Assembly: GCF_019038465.1 (NCBI RefSeq)
Contig: NZ_JAFKRH010000015.1
Coordinates: forward strand, 124,001-188,000
Length of the DNA stretch: 64,000 nt
Reading direction: 5' to 3'
Source: Synechococcus sp. CCY 0621
GTDB taxonomy: Bacteria; Cyanobacteriota; Cyanobacteriia; PCC-6307; Cyanobiaceae
Each line of letters starts with the position of its first letter. The stretch's first letter is position 1. Positions 34,816-45,643 of this stretch are shown here, in pieces. Both the position numbers and the translations under genes were made by a program. The notes beneath the pieces are model-generated. The model had not been told where the DNA came from, made no database searches, and worked only from the letters and a program-made list of their open reading frames with translations.

Positions 34816-36273
34816 TCAGCTCCGAACGCTCAGACAGTAGGGACATTCCAACCATTCGTCCTCCAGCCCGGCTCCGCAGCTGCGGCAGGTGAGGGTGCTC
34901 AGGGCCCGGGCCCGCCGTTCCGATTCCAGGCCGGTGTCGGTGAGCAGCATCCGTTCCACCTCCTCGAGGGTGGTCAGCCCCTGCCGCACCAGGTCGAGGC
35001 CGTAGCCCAGGAGGGTTTTCATGCCGCTTTCCAGGGCCAGACGCCGCAGCTCCTCGGTCGTCGCCCGCTTGGCCACGGCGGCGGAGAGCGTCTCATTCAT
35101 GCGCAGGATCTCGTAGACCCCCACCCGGCCTTTGTAGCCCCGTCCCTGGCAGGCGCTGCAGCAACCCTCCGAGCCGGGCGACACCGTGTTGGCGTGATAA
35201 AACGAAATCTCGCTTTCATCGGACGCCACCAGGCCGAAGCGAGCCAGCTCGACGTGGTTGGGGTGGTAAGAGACGCGGCACTCTCCGCACAGGCGCCGCA
35301 GCAATCGCTGCGACACCACCCCCAGCAGCGAAGCGCTGACCAGGAAGGGCTCCATGCCCATCTCATCGAGCCGCGCGAAGGCGCTGGCGGCGTCGTTGCA
35401 GTGCAGGGTGGTGAGCACCAGGTGGCCCGTCAGGGCCGCCTCGATGGCGGTGCGCGCGGTTTCCAGGTCGCGCGTCTCCCCCACCAGCAGCACGTCCGGG
35501 TCCTGCCGCATGAAGGCCCGCAGGGCTGAGCTGAAGTCGTAACCCTTTTCCCGGTTCACCTGCGTCTGGGTGATGCCCTGGAGGGTGTACTCGATCGGAT
35601 CCTCCACGGTGGAGATGTTGATCGTGGGGTCGTTGCGCTCCGAGAGCAGGGCGTAGAGGGTGGTCGATTTGCCGGAACCGGTCGGTCCGGTGACCAGAAT
35701 CATGCCGAACGGCTTGGAGCCGATGTCCCGCAGGGTCCTCCTGGCTTCGTCGTCGGTGATCAGGCTGTCCAGGCCCAGCTGGGTGGCGCCACTGTCGAGC
35801 AGCCGCAGCACCACCTTCTCGCCATAGCGACCCGGCAGGGTGCTGACACGGAAATCCATGGTGCGGCCGCGGAAGTTGCGGCGGATTCTTCCGTCCTGGG
35901 GCATCCGTCGCTCGGCGATGTCCAGGTCGGCCATGATCTTGAAGCGAGAGGTCACCGCCGGGATCAGGGTGCGGGGCAGCTTGTCGATGCTGCGCAGGAC
36001 GCCGTCCTGGCGGAACCGGACCAGCAGGCCATCCTCCTGGGGCTCGACGTGGATGTCACTGGCACCGGTGGTGAGCGACTCGATCAGAATGCGGTCCACC
36101 AGGCTCATCACCGGGGAGATGCCCTCGCCAGAGCTGCTGGCTTCGAGGTCCTCGGTTTCCGGAGTCAGTTGTCCCTGGGGAGTGGCGGCCTGACCCAGAT
36201 CGAGACCGCGGAACAGAGAGGTGTGCTCCGCTCCGGTGACCTGCGGACGTTGGGTGAGACCTTCTGATGGCAT
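34816..36273 (-). CDS. pilB: Type IV pilus extension ATPase PilB
   Basis: PilB drives pilus assembly. The 485-residue protein has Walker A GPTGSGKSTTLYAL, EDPIEY, Walker B DPDVLLVGETRD and HLVLTTLHCNDA. The zinc-binding block C-x2-C and CCSACQGRGYKG is typical of GspE/PilB. It lacks the large N-terminal MshEN domain of most cyanobacterial PilB. It ends with an unusual extra C-x2-C-x10-C-x2-C motif near the C-terminus. ATG 36273 was chosen over 36348 because the added residues do not resemble the family. Confidence 0.9.
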   Translation of the reverse strand: MPSEGLTQRPQVTGAEHTSLFRGLDLGQAATPQGQLTPETEDLEASSSGEGISPVMSLVDRILIESLTTGASDIHVEPQEDGLLVRFRQDGVLRSIDKLPRTLIPAVTSRFKIMADLDIAERRMPQDGRIRRNFRGRTMDFRVSTLPGRYGEKVVLRLLDSGATQLGLDSLITDDEARRTLRDIGSKPFGMILVTGPTGSGKSTTLYALLSERNDPTINISTVEDPIEYTLQGITQTQVNREKGYDFSSALRAFMRQDPDVLLVGETRDLETARTAIEAALTGHLVLTTLHCNDAASAFARLDEMGMEPFLVSASLLGVVSQRLLRRLCGECRVSYHPNHVELARFGLVASDESEISFYHANTVSPGSEGCCSACQGRGYKGRVGVYEILRMNETLSAAVAKRATTEELRRLALESGMKTLLGYGLDLVRQGLTTLEEVERMLLTDTGLESERRARALSTLTCRSCGAGLEDEWLECPYCLSVRS

Positions 36274-36384
36274 CGAGGGAAGGATCGGGTGCGAAGCCTG
36301 GATCCGAGGTGCGGGCTTCCACCGCTTGTGGAGAGGGCTCCTCGGCATTCAACATAACTGGATCTGACATCCCTGCCAGAACGC

Positions 36385-37101
36385 ATGACCGGCGACATCA
36401 CTCCCCCCCATGAGGAACGGATCGATCCCCGGGAGGGCGCGGTCGACGCGGCCCGGGTGGAAGCCCTCCTCGAGACCCTGCAGGCGACCGCCGATGGCGA
36501 GGCCGACGCCACCACGGCTGATCCAGGCCCCCAGGTGACCCCATCCGAAGCGGAACCCGTCGATCGCCTTGGCCAGCTCGAGGCTGAACTGGCCAGCCTG
36601 CGCAGCGAAAACGAGTCGCTGCGCGGCCAGTACATGCGCATCGCCGCCGACTTCGACAACTTCCGCAAGCGCCAGAGCCGCGACAAGGAGGACCAGCGCC
36701 TGCACATCACCTGCACCACCCTCACCGAGATCCTGCCGGTGGTGGACAACTTCGACCGGGCCCGCCAGCAGCTCAACCCCCAGAGCGAAGAGGCCCAGAC
36801 CCTGCACCGCAGTTACCAGAACCTCTATAAGCAGCTGGTTGACGTGTTCAAGCAGCTGGGGGTTTCGCCGATGCGGGTGGAAGGGGAACCCTTCGACCCC
36901 AGCCTTCACGAAGCCGTGCTGCGCGAACCCAGTGAAGACCATCCGGAGGATGTGGTGATCGAGGAGCTGCAGCGGGGCTACCACCTGGACGGCCGCGTGC
37001 TCAGGCACGCCCTGGTGAAGGTGTCCATGGGCCCCGGTCCTGCCGGTGGGTCCAGCCCTGCCGAAGCCTCGGCCCCCCCCAGTGAGGGGCAATCCGACTG
37101 A
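36385..37101 (+). CDS. grpE: Nucleotide exchange factor GrpE
   Basis: GrpE releases ADP from DnaK. The 238-residue protein has a charged N-terminal extension, the long coiled-coil helix ([20 protein letters not shown]), [14 protein letters not shown] and the C-terminal beta domain with [14 protein letters not shown]. The N-terminal 70 residues are acidic and longer than in enteric GrpE. It diverges from pilB, with 111 bases between. No CIRCE repeat was found upstream. The stop overlaps dnaJ (TGATG). Confidence 0.93.
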   Translation: MTGDITPPHEERIDPREGAVDAARVEALLETLQATADGEADATTADPGPQVTPSEAEPVDRLGQLEAELASLRSENESLRGQYMRIAADFDNFRKRQSRDKEDQRLHITCTTLTEILPVVDNFDRARQQLNPQSEEAQTLHRSYQNLYKQLVDVFKQLGVSPMRVEGEPFDPSLHEAVLREPSEDHPEDVVIEELQRGYHLDGRVLRHALVKVSMGPGPAGGSSPAEASAPPSEGQSD

Positions 37102-38225
37102 TGGCCGATTACTACGAGCTGCTCGGTGTCAGCCGGGACGTGGACGCCGACAGCCTCAAGAAGGCCTATCGGCGCCTGGCCCGCCAGTACCACCCGGATG
37201 TCAACAAGGATCCGGCCGCAGAGGACCGCTTCAAGGAGATTGGCCGGGCCTACGAGGTGCTCAGTGATCCCCAGGCCCGGGCCCGCTACGACCAGTTCGG
37301 CGAGGCCGGCCTGGGTGGGGGCGGTGGCATGCCCGACATGGGCGACATGGGTGGCTTCGCCGACCTGTTCGAAACCTTTTTCAGCGGTTTCGGTGGGGCC
37401 GGCGGCGGTGCCGCCGGTGGCGCACGCCGCCGGGGGCCTCGCCAGGGCGACGACCTGCGCCTCGATCTCACCATCAGCTTCAGCGAGGCCGTTTTCGGCA
37501 GTGAGAAGGACGTCCAGATCCGCCACCTCGAAACCTGCTCCACCTGCAGCGGCTCGGGGGCCAAGGCGGGCAGCGGCCCCACCACCTGCGGCACCTGCGG
37601 CGGCGCCGGCCAGGTGCGACGGGCCACCCGCACCCCCTTCGGCAACTTCACCCAGGTGGCGCCCTGCCCCACCTGCGAAGGCAGCGGCCAGGTGATTGCC
37701 GATCCCTGCTCCGCCTGCGGCGGCCAGGGCCTGCAGCAGGTGCGCAAGAAGCTGCGCATCAACATTCCCGCCGGTGTCGACTCGGGCACCCGGCTGCGGG
37801 TCGGCCAGGAGGGCAACGCCGGCCAGCGGGGTGGACCCGCGGGTGATCTCTATGTGTTCCTTACGGTCCAGGCCCACCCGCACCTGCGCCGGGATGGGGT
37901 CACGGTGCTGTCGGAGGTGTCGCTCAATTACCTCCAGGCGATCCTCGGCGACACGATCGAAGTGGAGACCGTCGATGGTCATGAGCCCCTGGAGATCCCC
38001 CCCGGCACCCAGCCAGGGGCCGTGATCACCTTGCAGGGCAAGGGGATTCCCCGCCTGGGCAATCCGGTGGCCCGCGGCAATCACCAGTTCACCATCAAGG
38101 TGCAGCTGCCCACCAAGCTCAATGGTGAGGAGCGGCAACTGCTCGAGCAGCTGGCCGGACACCACACCAGCAAGGGCCAGCGCCACCACCACAAGAGCGG
38201 CCTGTTCGGCGGCCTGTTCGGTTGA
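37101..38225 (+). CDS. dnaJ: Chaperone protein DnaJ
   Basis: DnaJ stimulates DnaK ATPase. The 374-residue type I protein has a J domain with the HPD motif in [11 protein letters not shown], a Gly/Phe-rich segment, and four zinc repeats: [24 protein letters not shown] and [10 protein letters not shown]-terminal substrate domain follows, containing [13 protein letters not shown]. The length fits DnaJ1-type cyanobacterial proteins. It is translationally coupled to grpE and to the next gene. Confidence 0.95.
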   Translation: MADYYELLGVSRDVDADSLKKAYRRLARQYHPDVNKDPAAEDRFKEIGRAYEVLSDPQARARYDQFGEAGLGGGGGMPDMGDMGGFADLFETFFSGFGGAGGGAAGGARRRGPRQGDDLRLDLTISFSEAVFGSEKDVQIRHLETCSTCSGSGAKAGSGPTTCGTCGGAGQVRRATRTPFGNFTQVAPCPTCEGSGQVIADPCSACGGQGLQQVRKKLRINIPAGVDSGTRLRVGQEGNAGQRGGPAGDLYVFLTVQAHPHLRRDGVTVLSEVSLNYLQAILGDTIEVETVDGHEPLEIPPGTQPGAVITLQGKGIPRLGNPVARGNHQFTIKVQLPTKLNGEERQLLEQLAGHHTSKGQRHHHKSGLFGGLFG

Positions 38226-38467
38226 ACGACCCGGTCGCCCTCGATCTGCGGGGCACCGCCTGCCCGGTGAACTTCATCCGGGCCCGTCTGGCGCTCGAAA
38301 CGCTGCCACCGGGAGGTTGGCTCCAGATCGACCTGGACGGGGGCGAACCGGAGCAGATGGTGGCTGAGGGTCTGCGCTCCGAGGGTCACGCCGTGGAGCT
38401 GGTCGTCCCTTCGCCGTTCGCCCCAGGGGACGGGGTGCGGCTACGGGTGCAACGGGATGGGGACTGA
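38222..38467 (+). CDS. TusA-like sulfurtransferase
   Basis: This 81-residue TusA/SirA family protein has the reactive Cys in [17 protein letters not shown] and the hydrophobic strand WLQIDLDGG. TusA members carry persulfide sulfur for tRNA thiolation or cofactor synthesis. The TTG start overlaps the dnaJ stop and the end overlaps the rsgA start, so it is a link in a coupled operon. The specific acceptor is not known. Confidence 0.85.
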   Translation: MNDPVALDLRGTACPVNFIRARLALETLPPGGWLQIDLDGGEPEQMVAEGLRSEGHAVELVVPSPFAPGDGVRLRVQRDGD

Positions 38468-39530
38468 TCCGCTGCCGGGTCGGGTGGTGGCCTTGCAGGC
38501 CAACTACTGCCTGGTGGATCTCGATGGGCCCTCCGAGCTCGGCACCGATGGCTCCGAGCCGGGCAGGGGCGGCCGCCTGCTGTGCACCCGCCGCACCCGC
38601 CTCGACAAGAGCGGCCTGCAGGTGTGTGTCGGTGATCGGGTCACGGTGGCGTCCGTTGACTGGCGGGCGCGACGGGGTTCGGTGGTGGGCCTCGAACCCC
38701 GCCACAACCTGCTGCAGCGGCCGGCGGTCGCCAACGTCAGCCGGGTGGTGGTGGTGGTGGCCCTGGCCGAGCCGGGCCTCGATCCCCTGCAACTCACCCG
38801 CTTCCTGATCACCGCGGAGGCCACCGGCCAGCCTGTGCAGGTGGTGCTGAGCAAGGCCGACCTGTTGCCGGCGGCCGCGGTGGAGGCGTGGTGCCGGCGG
38901 CTGCAGGGCTGGGGCTACGCCACGTTGGCCGTTTCCACCCGCACCGGGGCAGGCCTGGCGGCGTTGCGGAGTGATCTGGAGCAGCCGGGCATCGCCGTGC
39001 TCTGCGGCCCCTCCGGCGTCGGCAAGAGCAGCCTGCTCAATGCCCTGGCCCCCGCCCTGGAGCTCCGTATCGCCGCCGTGTCCGGACGGCTGCGGCGGGG
39101 ACGCCACACGACGCGGCATGTCGAACTGTTTCCCCTGGCTCCGGGGGCCCTGGTGGCCGATTCACCGGGCTTCAACACCCCCGCCCTGCCGGGCGATCCC
39201 CAGACCCTTGCCGCCGCTTTCCCGGAGCTGCTGGCCCGGCTCAGGGCGTCCCCCTGCCGGTTCGCCAACTGCCGCCACCAGGGGGATCCCGGCTGTGCCA
39301 TGGGAGGCACCTGGGACCGTCATGGCATCTATGGCCGCTGTCTGGAGGAGGTGGAGGCCCTGGTTGGGGCCCGCTCCCGTGGCGGTCAGGGGCGCCAGGG
39401 GGAAGGGGGGATGCGTCGGCGGGGTGATCGCCTTGAGCCCCTGCTCGATCCCCAGCTGCGCCGCTCCTCCCGCAGCACCCTGCGTCAGGCGCTGGAAGGG
39501 GAGCTCAGTTCCCCAGACCGGGAAGATTGA
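38457..39530 (+). CDS. rsgA: Ribosome small-subunit assembly GTPase RsgA
   Basis: RsgA is a circularly permuted GTPase that checks late 30S assembly. In this 357-residue protein the permuted order is visible: G4 LSKADLL near residue 138 precedes G1 [14 protein letters not shown] near 185 and G3 [10 protein letters not shown]. An N-terminal OB fold precedes the GTPase. A C-terminal zinc knuckle is present ([14 protein letters not shown]). The Arg/Gly-rich tail is not family specific. It begins inside the tusA-like gene and its last bases overlap ybaB from the other strand. Confidence 0.93.
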   Translation: MGTDPLPGRVVALQANYCLVDLDGPSELGTDGSEPGRGGRLLCTRRTRLDKSGLQVCVGDRVTVASVDWRARRGSVVGLEPRHNLLQRPAVANVSRVVVVVALAEPGLDPLQLTRFLITAEATGQPVQVVLSKADLLPAAAVEAWCRRLQGWGYATLAVSTRTGAGLAALRSDLEQPGIAVLCGPSGVGKSSLLNALAPALELRIAAVSGRLRRGRHTTRHVELFPLAPGALVADSPGFNTPALPGDPQTLAAAFPELLARLRASPCRFANCRHQGDPGCAMGGTWDRHGIYGRCLEEVEALVGARSRGGQGRQGEGGMRRRGDRLEPLLDPQLRRSSRSTLRQALEGELSSPDRED

Positions 39531-39846
39531 GATCCAGGCCACCGGTGAGGGTTTCCATCCGCTCGCGCATGGTGGTGGTGGAGAGCTCGTAGGCGTTGCA
39601 AAGGGCCGCCAGCACCGCAGCTTCCACGGTTTCGGCCGGTTCGCCGAGCAGCTCGGGGCTCAGCGTGACCCGCAGCGGCTGCTGGTTGCCGGTGAGCCAG
39701 ACGCTGGCCCGGCCCTCGGGATCGCTGCCCTGCAGCTCCATCGCATCAAGCTCCTCCTGGAGCTTCTGGGCGTCCTGCTGAATCTGCTGGGCCTTGCGGA
39801 AGGCCTCGGTCAGCTGTCCGAAGTTGGGAAGTCCGAAGCCGGCCAT
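39505..39846 (-). CDS. YbaB/EbfC family nucleoid-associated protein
   Basis: The 113-residue protein has the family signature of a long helix ([20 protein letters not shown]) followed by a three-strand region with VSLTGNQQ-like [20 protein letters not shown]. YbaB dimers bind DNA and may shape the nucleoid. ATG 39846 gives [12 protein letters not shown]. The 3' end overlaps rsgA by 26 bases. It is next to murB on the same strand. Confidence 0.9.
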   Translation of the reverse strand: MAGFGLPNFGQLTEAFRKAQQIQQDAQKLQEELDAMELQGSDPEGRASVWLTGNQQPLRVTLSPELLGEPAETVEAAVLAALCNAYELSTTTMRERMETLTGGLDLNLPGLGN

Positions 39847-39872
39847 GCCAGGTGGTCAACGTTGCCAGCAGG

Positions 39873-40766
39873 CTAGAACCCCAAGCGTTTGACCTCCGGG
39901 TGCAGTTGCACGCCGCGGCCTTCCAGAACCCTTTGCTGAACCAGCCGGATCAGGGCGTCAATGTCGGCGGCGGTGGCGGAACCGGTGTTGACGATGAAAT
40001 TGGCGTGGATCGGTGACACCTGGGCATCGCCGACGCTCAGCCCCTTGAGGCCGAGGGATTCGATCAGCTGGCCCGCCTTGAGCGGTTCTGGGTTGCGGAA
40101 GACGCTGCCGCAGCTGGGTTGCTGGTAGGGCTGGGTGCTGGTGCGGCTGTGCAGGTTGGCGCTGGTGCGGGCCGTGAGGGTGGCAGGGTCATGCCCTGGT
40201 TCCAGGCGGAACCGGGCCGAGAGCACCAGGAGCGGTTCGTCCTGCAGACGGCTGTGGCGGTAGGCGAAGGCCAGATCGGCGGCCTCCAGACGGAAGGGGG
40301 CCTCGGGCCGGCGGGGATCCAGCACCCACACCGAGTCCAGCCACTCCGCCGTGCAGCCCCCCTGGGCGCCGGCGTTCATCACCACGGCCCCACCCACTGT
40401 GCCGGGGATGCCCACGGCCCACTCCAGCCCCCGCAGGCCGCTCCGGGCGGCCTTGCGAGCCAGGGTGGGGATCGGTTCCCCCGCCTCCGCCTCCACCCAG
40501 CCCTCGGCCAGGTCCAGGCGGCTGCCCTGCAGGCGGCGGTTGCAGAGGGTGAGGCCGTCGAGGCCGCCATCGGCGATCAGCAGGTTGGAGCCGGCGCCGA
40601 TGCAGCGGAAGGCAAGGCCTGCGGCCGCCGCCCAGGCGGCGTGGGCGATCAGGGCCTCCTGGTCGGCGGGTTCGGCGAACCAGGCGGCGGGCCCGCCCAC
40701 CTTCCAGCTGGTGAACTCCCTTAGGGAGACCGAGGGGCGGGGCTGGCTGGACGGGGCCGCGACCAT
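39873..40766 (-). CDS. murB: UDP-N-acetylenolpyruvoylglucosamine reductase
   Basis: MurB reduces UDP-GlcNAc-enolpyruvate to UDP-MurNAc with FAD and NADPH. The 297-residue protein has a FAD-binding region with [20 protein letters not shown] and [19 protein letters not shown]. The catalytic Ser is in [14 protein letters not shown] 40766 is four bases after the murC stop, so the two genes are coupled on the - strand. Confidence 0.94.
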   Translation of the reverse strand: MVAAPSSQPRPSVSLREFTSWKVGGPAAWFAEPADQEALIAHAAWAAAAGLAFRCIGAGSNLLIADGGLDGLTLCNRRLQGSRLDLAEGWVEAEAGEPIPTLARKAARSGLRGLEWAVGIPGTVGGAVVMNAGAQGGCTAEWLDSVWVLDPRRPEAPFRLEAADLAFAYRHSRLQDEPLLVLSARFRLEPGHDPATLTARTSANLHSRTSTQPYQQPSCGSVFRNPEPLKAGQLIESLGLKGLSVGDAQVSPIHANFIVNTGSATAADIDALIRLVQQRVLEGRGVQLHPEVKRLGF

Positions 40767-40770
40767 CCGC

Positions 40771-42210
40771 TCAGGCCACCAGTGCTGAAGGTCGTTCGTG
40801 CCCGTCCAGGGCCCCCAGGCGCTCCCAGAGGCTGTTGATGTCGCCGGCCCCCATGGCCAGCACCAGGTCGCCTGGGCCGGTGCCGCTGGCCACCAGCTGC
40901 GCCAGCGCCTCCATGCTGGCCGCCACCGCCACCGGCAGGTCGGGGGCGAGGGTCCGCACGGCTTCGGCCAGGGCCGGGCTGGAGATCCCCGCCATCGGTG
41001 CCTCTCCGGCGGCGTACAGCGGCGCCAGCAGCACCGCGTCGGCCTGGGTCAGGGCGGCGGCGAAGTCGTCCAGAAACTGGGCGGTGCGGGTGTAGCGATG
41101 GGGCTGGAACACCGCCACCAGCCGGAGGGGCACCAACGGCAGTGGGCTGCGGCCGCTCTCCACCATCAGCCGGGCCATGGCCAGGGTGGCGGCCACTTCG
41201 CTGGGGTGGTGGGCGTAGTCGTCGACGATGGCCCGCTCCTGCCAGAGGCCGCGGCAGTCGAAGCGGCGCCCGGGGGGGCGCAGGCCCGCCACCGCCAGTC
41301 GCAGGGCCTCGAAGGGCACGCCCTCGAGACGACAGGCCGCCATCGCCGCCACGGTGTTGCTCAGGTTGTGGCGGCCGGGCAGGGGCACCTCCAGGGTGCC
41401 GAGGGCCACCCCCTGCTCGTACCAGGTGGCCAGGGTGCCGTCACCCCGCTCCTCCAGGGGAATGGCGGCGAAATCCGCCGCCTCGCTGCTGCCGGTGGAC
41501 CACCAGCTGGTGGCCTTGAAGTGCTCCCGCAGCACCGGGCAGTCCCCGTTGGCCAGCAGGGTCGTGCAGCCACTCGCGAAGCGCTGCAGGGTGGCCACCA
41601 GGGAGGCCAGGTCCGGGTAGTGGTCGGTGTGGTCAAGTTCGACGTTGGTGAGCAGCCCGAGCCGGGGTGTGAACTTCACCAGGGAGCCGTCCGATTCGTC
41701 GGCTTCCGCCACCAGCAACCGCCCCTGGCCATGGCGGCCGTTGCTGCCGAAGGCCGGCACGATGCCGCCGATCACGGCGGTGGGGTCTTCGCCGACGGCC
41801 TCCAGCAGGGTGGCGATCAACGTGCTGGTGGTGGTTTTGCCGTGACTGCCGGCCACGGCGATCGAGGCTTGGTCATTGATCAGGGCCGCCAGCACGTCCG
41901 AGCGGTGCACCACCGACAGCCCGCGCCGCCTGGCCTCGGCCAGCTCCTCGTTGGTGGCGGGCACTGCCGAGCTGATCACCACCATGGGGGCGCCTTCGGC
42001 CGCCATCACCGCGGCGATGGTGGCGGCGGTCTGCTCCTGAAACACCCGTACCCCAGCGGACCGCAGCCTCTCCAGCACTGGATTCGGGCGGGGATCGGAG
42101 CCGCTGACCAGGAAGCCCCGTTCCGCCAGGATCCCCGCCAGGGCAGACATGCCGATGCCACCGGCTCCGATGAAATGGAGCGGTTGACGGCGATCGAGCT
42201 TTGGGATCAA
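40771..42210 (-). CDS. murC: UDP-N-acetylmuramate--L-alanine ligase
   Basis: MurC adds L-Ala to UDP-MurNAc. The 479-residue protein has the Mur ligase N-terminal motif [18 protein letters not shown], the ATP loop [12 protein letters not shown] and [13 protein letters not shown]. Its ATG at 42210 leaves 178 bases to the divergent gap2 start. murC is upstream of murB on the same strand. Confidence 0.95.
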   Translation of the reverse strand: MIPKLDRRQPLHFIGAGGIGMSALAGILAERGFLVSGSDPRPNPVLERLRSAGVRVFQEQTAATIAAVMAAEGAPMVVISSAVPATNEELAEARRRGLSVVHRSDVLAALINDQASIAVAGSHGKTTTSTLIATLLEAVGEDPTAVIGGIVPAFGSNGRHGQGRLLVAEADESDGSLVKFTPRLGLLTNVELDHTDHYPDLASLVATLQRFASGCTTLLANGDCPVLREHFKATSWWSTGSSEAADFAAIPLEERGDGTLATWYEQGVALGTLEVPLPGRHNLSNTVAAMAACRLEGVPFEALRLAVAGLRPPGRRFDCRGLWQERAIVDDYAHHPSEVAATLAMARLMVESGRSPLPLVPLRLVAVFQPHRYTRTAQFLDDFAAALTQADAVLLAPLYAAGEAPMAGISSPALAEAVRTLAPDLPVAVAASMEALAQLVASGTGPGDLVLAMGAGDINSLWERLGALDGHERPSALVA

Positions 42211-42335
42211 GGGGGACTCCTGGCCTTGCCGAAAATAACGTCAGGTCCGCCCTCCCCCCTTTGCGGGATACTGCGCTTTGCCGACCGTCCGATCCGGGGC
42301 CTGTGGCTGCGGGAAAGAGCAGGACCCCATTTCTG

Positions 42336-42341
42336 TATGAT
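42336..42341 (+). promoter_or_regulatory. Possible -10 box upstream of gap2
   Basis: TATGAT at 42336-42341, within TGTATGAT, lies 47 bases before the gap2 ATG and is the best -10-like sequence in the 178-base divergent region. No good -35 box is seen 17 bases upstream. The assignment is weak. Confidence 0.3.
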
Positions 42342-42388
42342 CGGCAGCCAAAATCCCCTCTTGCTAGCGGGTTCCACCGCTTTCTGCC

Positions 42389-43411
42389 ATGACCTTGCGC
42401 GTTGCGATCAATGGATTTGGCCGAATCGGTCGGAATTTCATGCGCTGCTGGCTCAGCCGTGGTGAGAACACCGGCATCGAAGTGGTCGGTCTGAACGACA
42501 CGTCCGATCCGAAGACCAACGCTCACCTGCTCCAGTACGACACGATGCTCGGCCACATCCGCAACGCGGAAGTGAGCTACACCGACGACACCATTGTCGT
42601 CAATGGCAAGCCGATCAAATGCTTCTCCGATCGCAATCCCCTCAACCTCCCCTGGAAGGAGTGGGGCGTGGATCTGGTGATCGAAGCCACCGGTGTTTTC
42701 ATTGATCAGAAAGGGGCCGGTAAGCACATCGAAGCCGGCGCCAGCAAGGTGCTGATCACGGCTCCGGGCAAGGGCGAAGGTGTCGGCACCTTCGTGATTG
42801 GCGTGAATGCCGACCAGTACCGGCACGAGGATTACGACATCATCAGCAACGCCAGCTGCACCACCAACTGCATGGCGCCGCTCGTCAAGGTTCTCGACCA
42901 GAGCTTTGGGATCGTCAAGGGGATGATGACCACCACCCACAGCTACACCGGTGACCAGCGCATCCTCGATGCCAGCCATCGCGACCTGCGCCGTGCCCGT
43001 GCCGCTGCGGTCAACATCGTTCCCACCTCCACCGGTGCCGCCACGGCCGTGGCGCTCGTCTACCCGCCGATGAAGGGCAAGCTCAACGGCATCGCTTTGC
43101 GCGTTCCCACCCCCAACGTTTCGGTGGTCGACCTCGTCCTCGAAGTCAGCCGCGGCACCACCAAGGAGGAGGTCAATTCTGTTCTTCAGGAAGCCTCCAA
43201 GAACGGGATGAAAGGGATCATCAAGTACTGCGATCTTCCTCTGGTTTCCACCGACCACGCCGGCACCGATGAATCCACGATCGTGGATGCCGACCTCACC
43301 CTGGTGATGGGCGAGAACATGGTCAAAGTGATTGCCTGGTATGACAACGAGTGGGGCTACAGCCAGCGCGTCGTCGATCTGGCCGAAGTGGTCGCCCGCA
43401 ACTGGAAGTGA
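42389..43411 (+). CDS. gap2: Glyceraldehyde-3-phosphate dehydrogenase (Gap2 type)
   Basis: Gap2 works in the Calvin cycle, using NADPH to reduce 1,3-bisphosphoglycerate. The 340-residue protein has the Rossmann start [16 protein letters not shown], catalytic Cys in [13 protein letters not shown], and the phosphate-site block [12 protein letters not shown]. The sequence [19 protein letters not shown] is of the cyanobacterial Gap2 type. The frame is clean and typical of the core genome. Convergent thiL follows 14 bases later. Confidence 0.93.
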   Translation: MTLRVAINGFGRIGRNFMRCWLSRGENTGIEVVGLNDTSDPKTNAHLLQYDTMLGHIRNAEVSYTDDTIVVNGKPIKCFSDRNPLNLPWKEWGVDLVIEATGVFIDQKGAGKHIEAGASKVLITAPGKGEGVGTFVIGVNADQYRHEDYDIISNASCTTNCMAPLVKVLDQSFGIVKGMMTTTHSYTGDQRILDASHRDLRRARAAAVNIVPTSTGAATAVALVYPPMKGKLNGIALRVPTPNVSVVDLVLEVSRGTTKEEVNSVLQEASKNGMKGIIKYCDLPLVSTDHAGTDESTIVDADLTLVMGENMVKVIAWYDNEWGYSQRVVDLAEVVARNWK

Positions 43412-43425
43412 GCTGCAGGCCCGAT

Positions 43426-44448
43426 TCAGCCGAAGTGCTGGAAGCTGGCTGACGGGGCGGGGATCGCTTCCCCCCCGTCCGACCAGACCAGGGGGCCCTC
43501 CGGTAGGGGGCTCTCCATGTGGCCGATGCAACGGGTTCCTGGCAGCTGCTCCACCAGCGCTGCCGCCCAGGTCGGCTCCAGTGCCAGCACCAGCTCGAAA
43601 TCCTCGCCCCCCCAGAGGCACCAGTCTTCGGCGGCGGCCAGGCCCTCCAGCTCCGGGGCCAGGGGAAGGGTTTGGCGCTTGATCAGGGCTGTGCAGCCAC
43701 TGGCCAGCGCCAGGCAGCTCGCCGCCGCCGCCAGACCGTCGCTGCTGTCGCAGCCAGCCACGCGCCAGGGCAGCCCCACGGGCCGGCTGACGCCCAGGGC
43801 CACCACAGCATCGAAGCGGGGCACGGGCCGCCGGTGGGCACGAATGGCCCGCTCCTGCACGGCCGGCGCCAAAGCCGGTAGGGCCTCGCCCCGCAGCACC
43901 GCCAGGCCCAGGCGGCTCAGACCATGGGCGCCGGTGCACACCAGCTGATCGCCCGGTTGGGCGTCGCGGCGGCGGATCGGCCCGCCGTGGTCGACCGGGA
44001 GCCTGCCGATCGCGGTGATCGCCAGTAGCCGCTGGCGGCCGCCGCTGCAGTCGCCCCCCAGCAGCACGCCCCCATGGGCGCCCAGCAGCTGCGTCAGGCC
44101 GGCGTAGGCCTCCTCCACCCACTGCCAGGGGGTGTCCCCCGGGGCCACCAGACCCACGGTGAGCCCCACGGCATCACGGCAGCCCATGGCCGCCAGGTCG
44201 GAGAGGTTGGCGGCGGCGGCCCGCCAGCCCACATCCCAGGCGCCCATCGTGGCGGCGCTGAAATGGACGTCCTCCACCAGCACGTCCGTGTTCAGCACCA
44301 GCTGAAGATCCCCCCCGCCGGTCGGGCCGAGCAGGGCCGGACCCAGCAGGGCGGCATCGTCGCCGAACTGGCCCAGGGGGGCGAAGGCGCCGAGGCACCG
44401 GATCAGCTCCGTTTCTCCCAGCTCCGCCAGGGTTGGCCCCTCAGGCAT
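43426..44448 (-). CDS. thiL: Thiamine-monophosphate kinase
   Basis: ThiL phosphorylates thiamine monophosphate to the active pyrophosphate. The 340-residue protein has the N-terminal metal/ATP site [32 protein letters not shown] and [12 protein letters not shown], then a C-terminal domain with [19 protein letters not shown]. The ATG lies within the last bases of the upstream cyclophilin gene (8-base overlap), so the pair is co-transcribed. Confidence 0.93.
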   Translation of the reverse strand: MPEGPTLAELGETELIRCLGAFAPLGQFGDDAALLGPALLGPTGGGDLQLVLNTDVLVEDVHFSAATMGAWDVGWRAAAANLSDLAAMGCRDAVGLTVGLVAPGDTPWQWVEEAYAGLTQLLGAHGGVLLGGDCSGGRQRLLAITAIGRLPVDHGGPIRRRDAQPGDQLVCTGAHGLSRLGLAVLRGEALPALAPAVQERAIRAHRRPVPRFDAVVALGVSRPVGLPWRVAGCDSSDGLAAAASCLALASGCTALIKRQTLPLAPELEGLAAAEDWCLWGGEDFELVLALEPTWAAALVEQLPGTRCIGHMESPLPEGPLVWSDGGEAIPAPSASFQHFG

Positions 44449-45532
44449 GGGGGCGCAGGTTGTCGGCTCCTTCGATCACCGTCGCCTTGACGATGCCGTC
44501 ATCGGCGGTGAGCTCCTCGAGCACATCCAGACCATCCACCACGTAGCCGAAGGCGGCATAGCGCCCATCGATCAGGTTGAGGCCGGCGGGTGTGAGTTCC
44601 GGCTCAAACAGGAACAGGAAGAACTGGGAGGAGCCGTCGCCCAGGGCTTCGTCGGAGTGGGCCCATCCCAGGGTCCCCTTGCTGGCGAAGGGCAGCACCG
44701 GTTCGGCCTTGAACATCCCCAGGTCCTCGAAGGTCTGGTTGTAGAAGGGGGCTTCTTCGCCGGGCACCTTGATCTCCAGGGGCACCTGGCGTTCCTGCTT
44801 GGTGGCCGGATCCACGTAGCCCGTCAGCGGGCCGGCGGGATCACCGGTCTGCAGCACGTAAAAGTCTTCGGCGCGGTTGAAGGGCAGGCCGTCGTAGAAG
44901 CCGCGCTGGGCCAGATCGACGAAGGCGCCGGCGGTGAGGGGCGCGTTGTAACCGTCCACGACGGTGATCAGGTCGCCTTTGGTGGTGGTCAGCCGCACGC
45001 TGGCGCGGCCGAGCAGCCGCGGCAGTGCATCGAACTCAGACGGGATGGCGAAGGGGAACTCCCCCACCAGCAGACCTTCGGCGCGGCCGATGGCGGCCAG
45101 GGCTTCCCGGCGGGCCGCCAGGAACCCGTCCCGGTCCTGGGCTTCGCCGGCGGCGGCCAGATCCTGCAGATGGGTGGCGGCGTCGGTGAGCAGGGCCTCG
45201 GCGGTGGCCCGGTCGGCGGGCTCGAAGCTGGCCAGGATCCGCTCCCGGCTGTTGCCCAGCTGGGACTCGGCCCGGCGCACGGAGCCGGTGAGGCTGGTCC
45301 AGCGCTTGGCCCGCAGGTCGTCGCTGGTGTCCTCCAGCCGGTGCTGCAGCTTCTGAAGATCGCCCTGGTCGATGGGCAGGGCGTTACGCAGCAGGGCGGT
45401 GGGGTCGCTGACGGCGTTGCCCTGGGGCAGGTAGGCCCAGGCGGCGGGGACCGCCAGCAGCAGGGTGAGCAGGAGGGCCAGGCTGGCCCCCAGCGTGGTG
45501 GTGAACCCGATGGGCCTGCGTCGCCGGTCCAT
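44441..45532 (-). CDS. CYP38/TLP40-like lumenal peptidyl-prolyl isomerase
   Basis: The 363-residue protein has an N-terminal signal segment ([14 protein letters not shown]). A helical domain covers residues about 30-170, with [19 protein letters not shown]. The C-terminal half is a degraded cyclophilin barrel with [20 protein letters not shown] and [19 protein letters not shown]. This layout matches CYP38/TLP40 of cyanobacteria and chloroplasts, which assists photosystem II assembly. The cyclophilin active site is only partly conserved, so isomerase activity may be weak. The ATG at 45532 was chosen for the signal peptide. Confidence 0.88.
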   Translation of the reverse strand: MDRRRRPIGFTTTLGASLALLLTLLLAVPAAWAYLPQGNAVSDPTALLRNALPIDQGDLQKLQHRLEDTSDDLRAKRWTSLTGSVRRAESQLGNSRERILASFEPADRATAEALLTDAATHLQDLAAAGEAQDRDGFLAARREALAAIGRAEGLLVGEFPFAIPSEFDALPRLLGRASVRLTTTKGDLITVVDGYNAPLTAGAFVDLAQRGFYDGLPFNRAEDFYVLQTGDPAGPLTGYVDPATKQERQVPLEIKVPGEEAPFYNQTFEDLGMFKAEPVLPFASKGTLGWAHSDEALGDGSSQFFLFLFEPELTPAGLNLIDGRYAAFGYVVDGLDVLEELTADDGIVKATVIEGADNLRPHA

Positions 45533-45616
45533 GCTTCCCTTGTGACTGCCTGGACTTTGGCACAAACGGCCCTGGCCTCCCCTGCCACGGCTCGCAGGCG
45601 TGCCTGTAGCCAGACG

Positions 45617-45622
45617 TACAAT
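45617..45622 (+). promoter_or_regulatory. Possible -10 box upstream of efp
   Basis: TACAAT at 45617-45622 is 21 bases before the efp start and is the best -10-like hexamer in the short divergent region with the cyclophilin gene. No clear -35 box was seen. Confidence 0.3.
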
Positions 45623-45643
45623 CCCCCGATCCGATCCGCCGGA

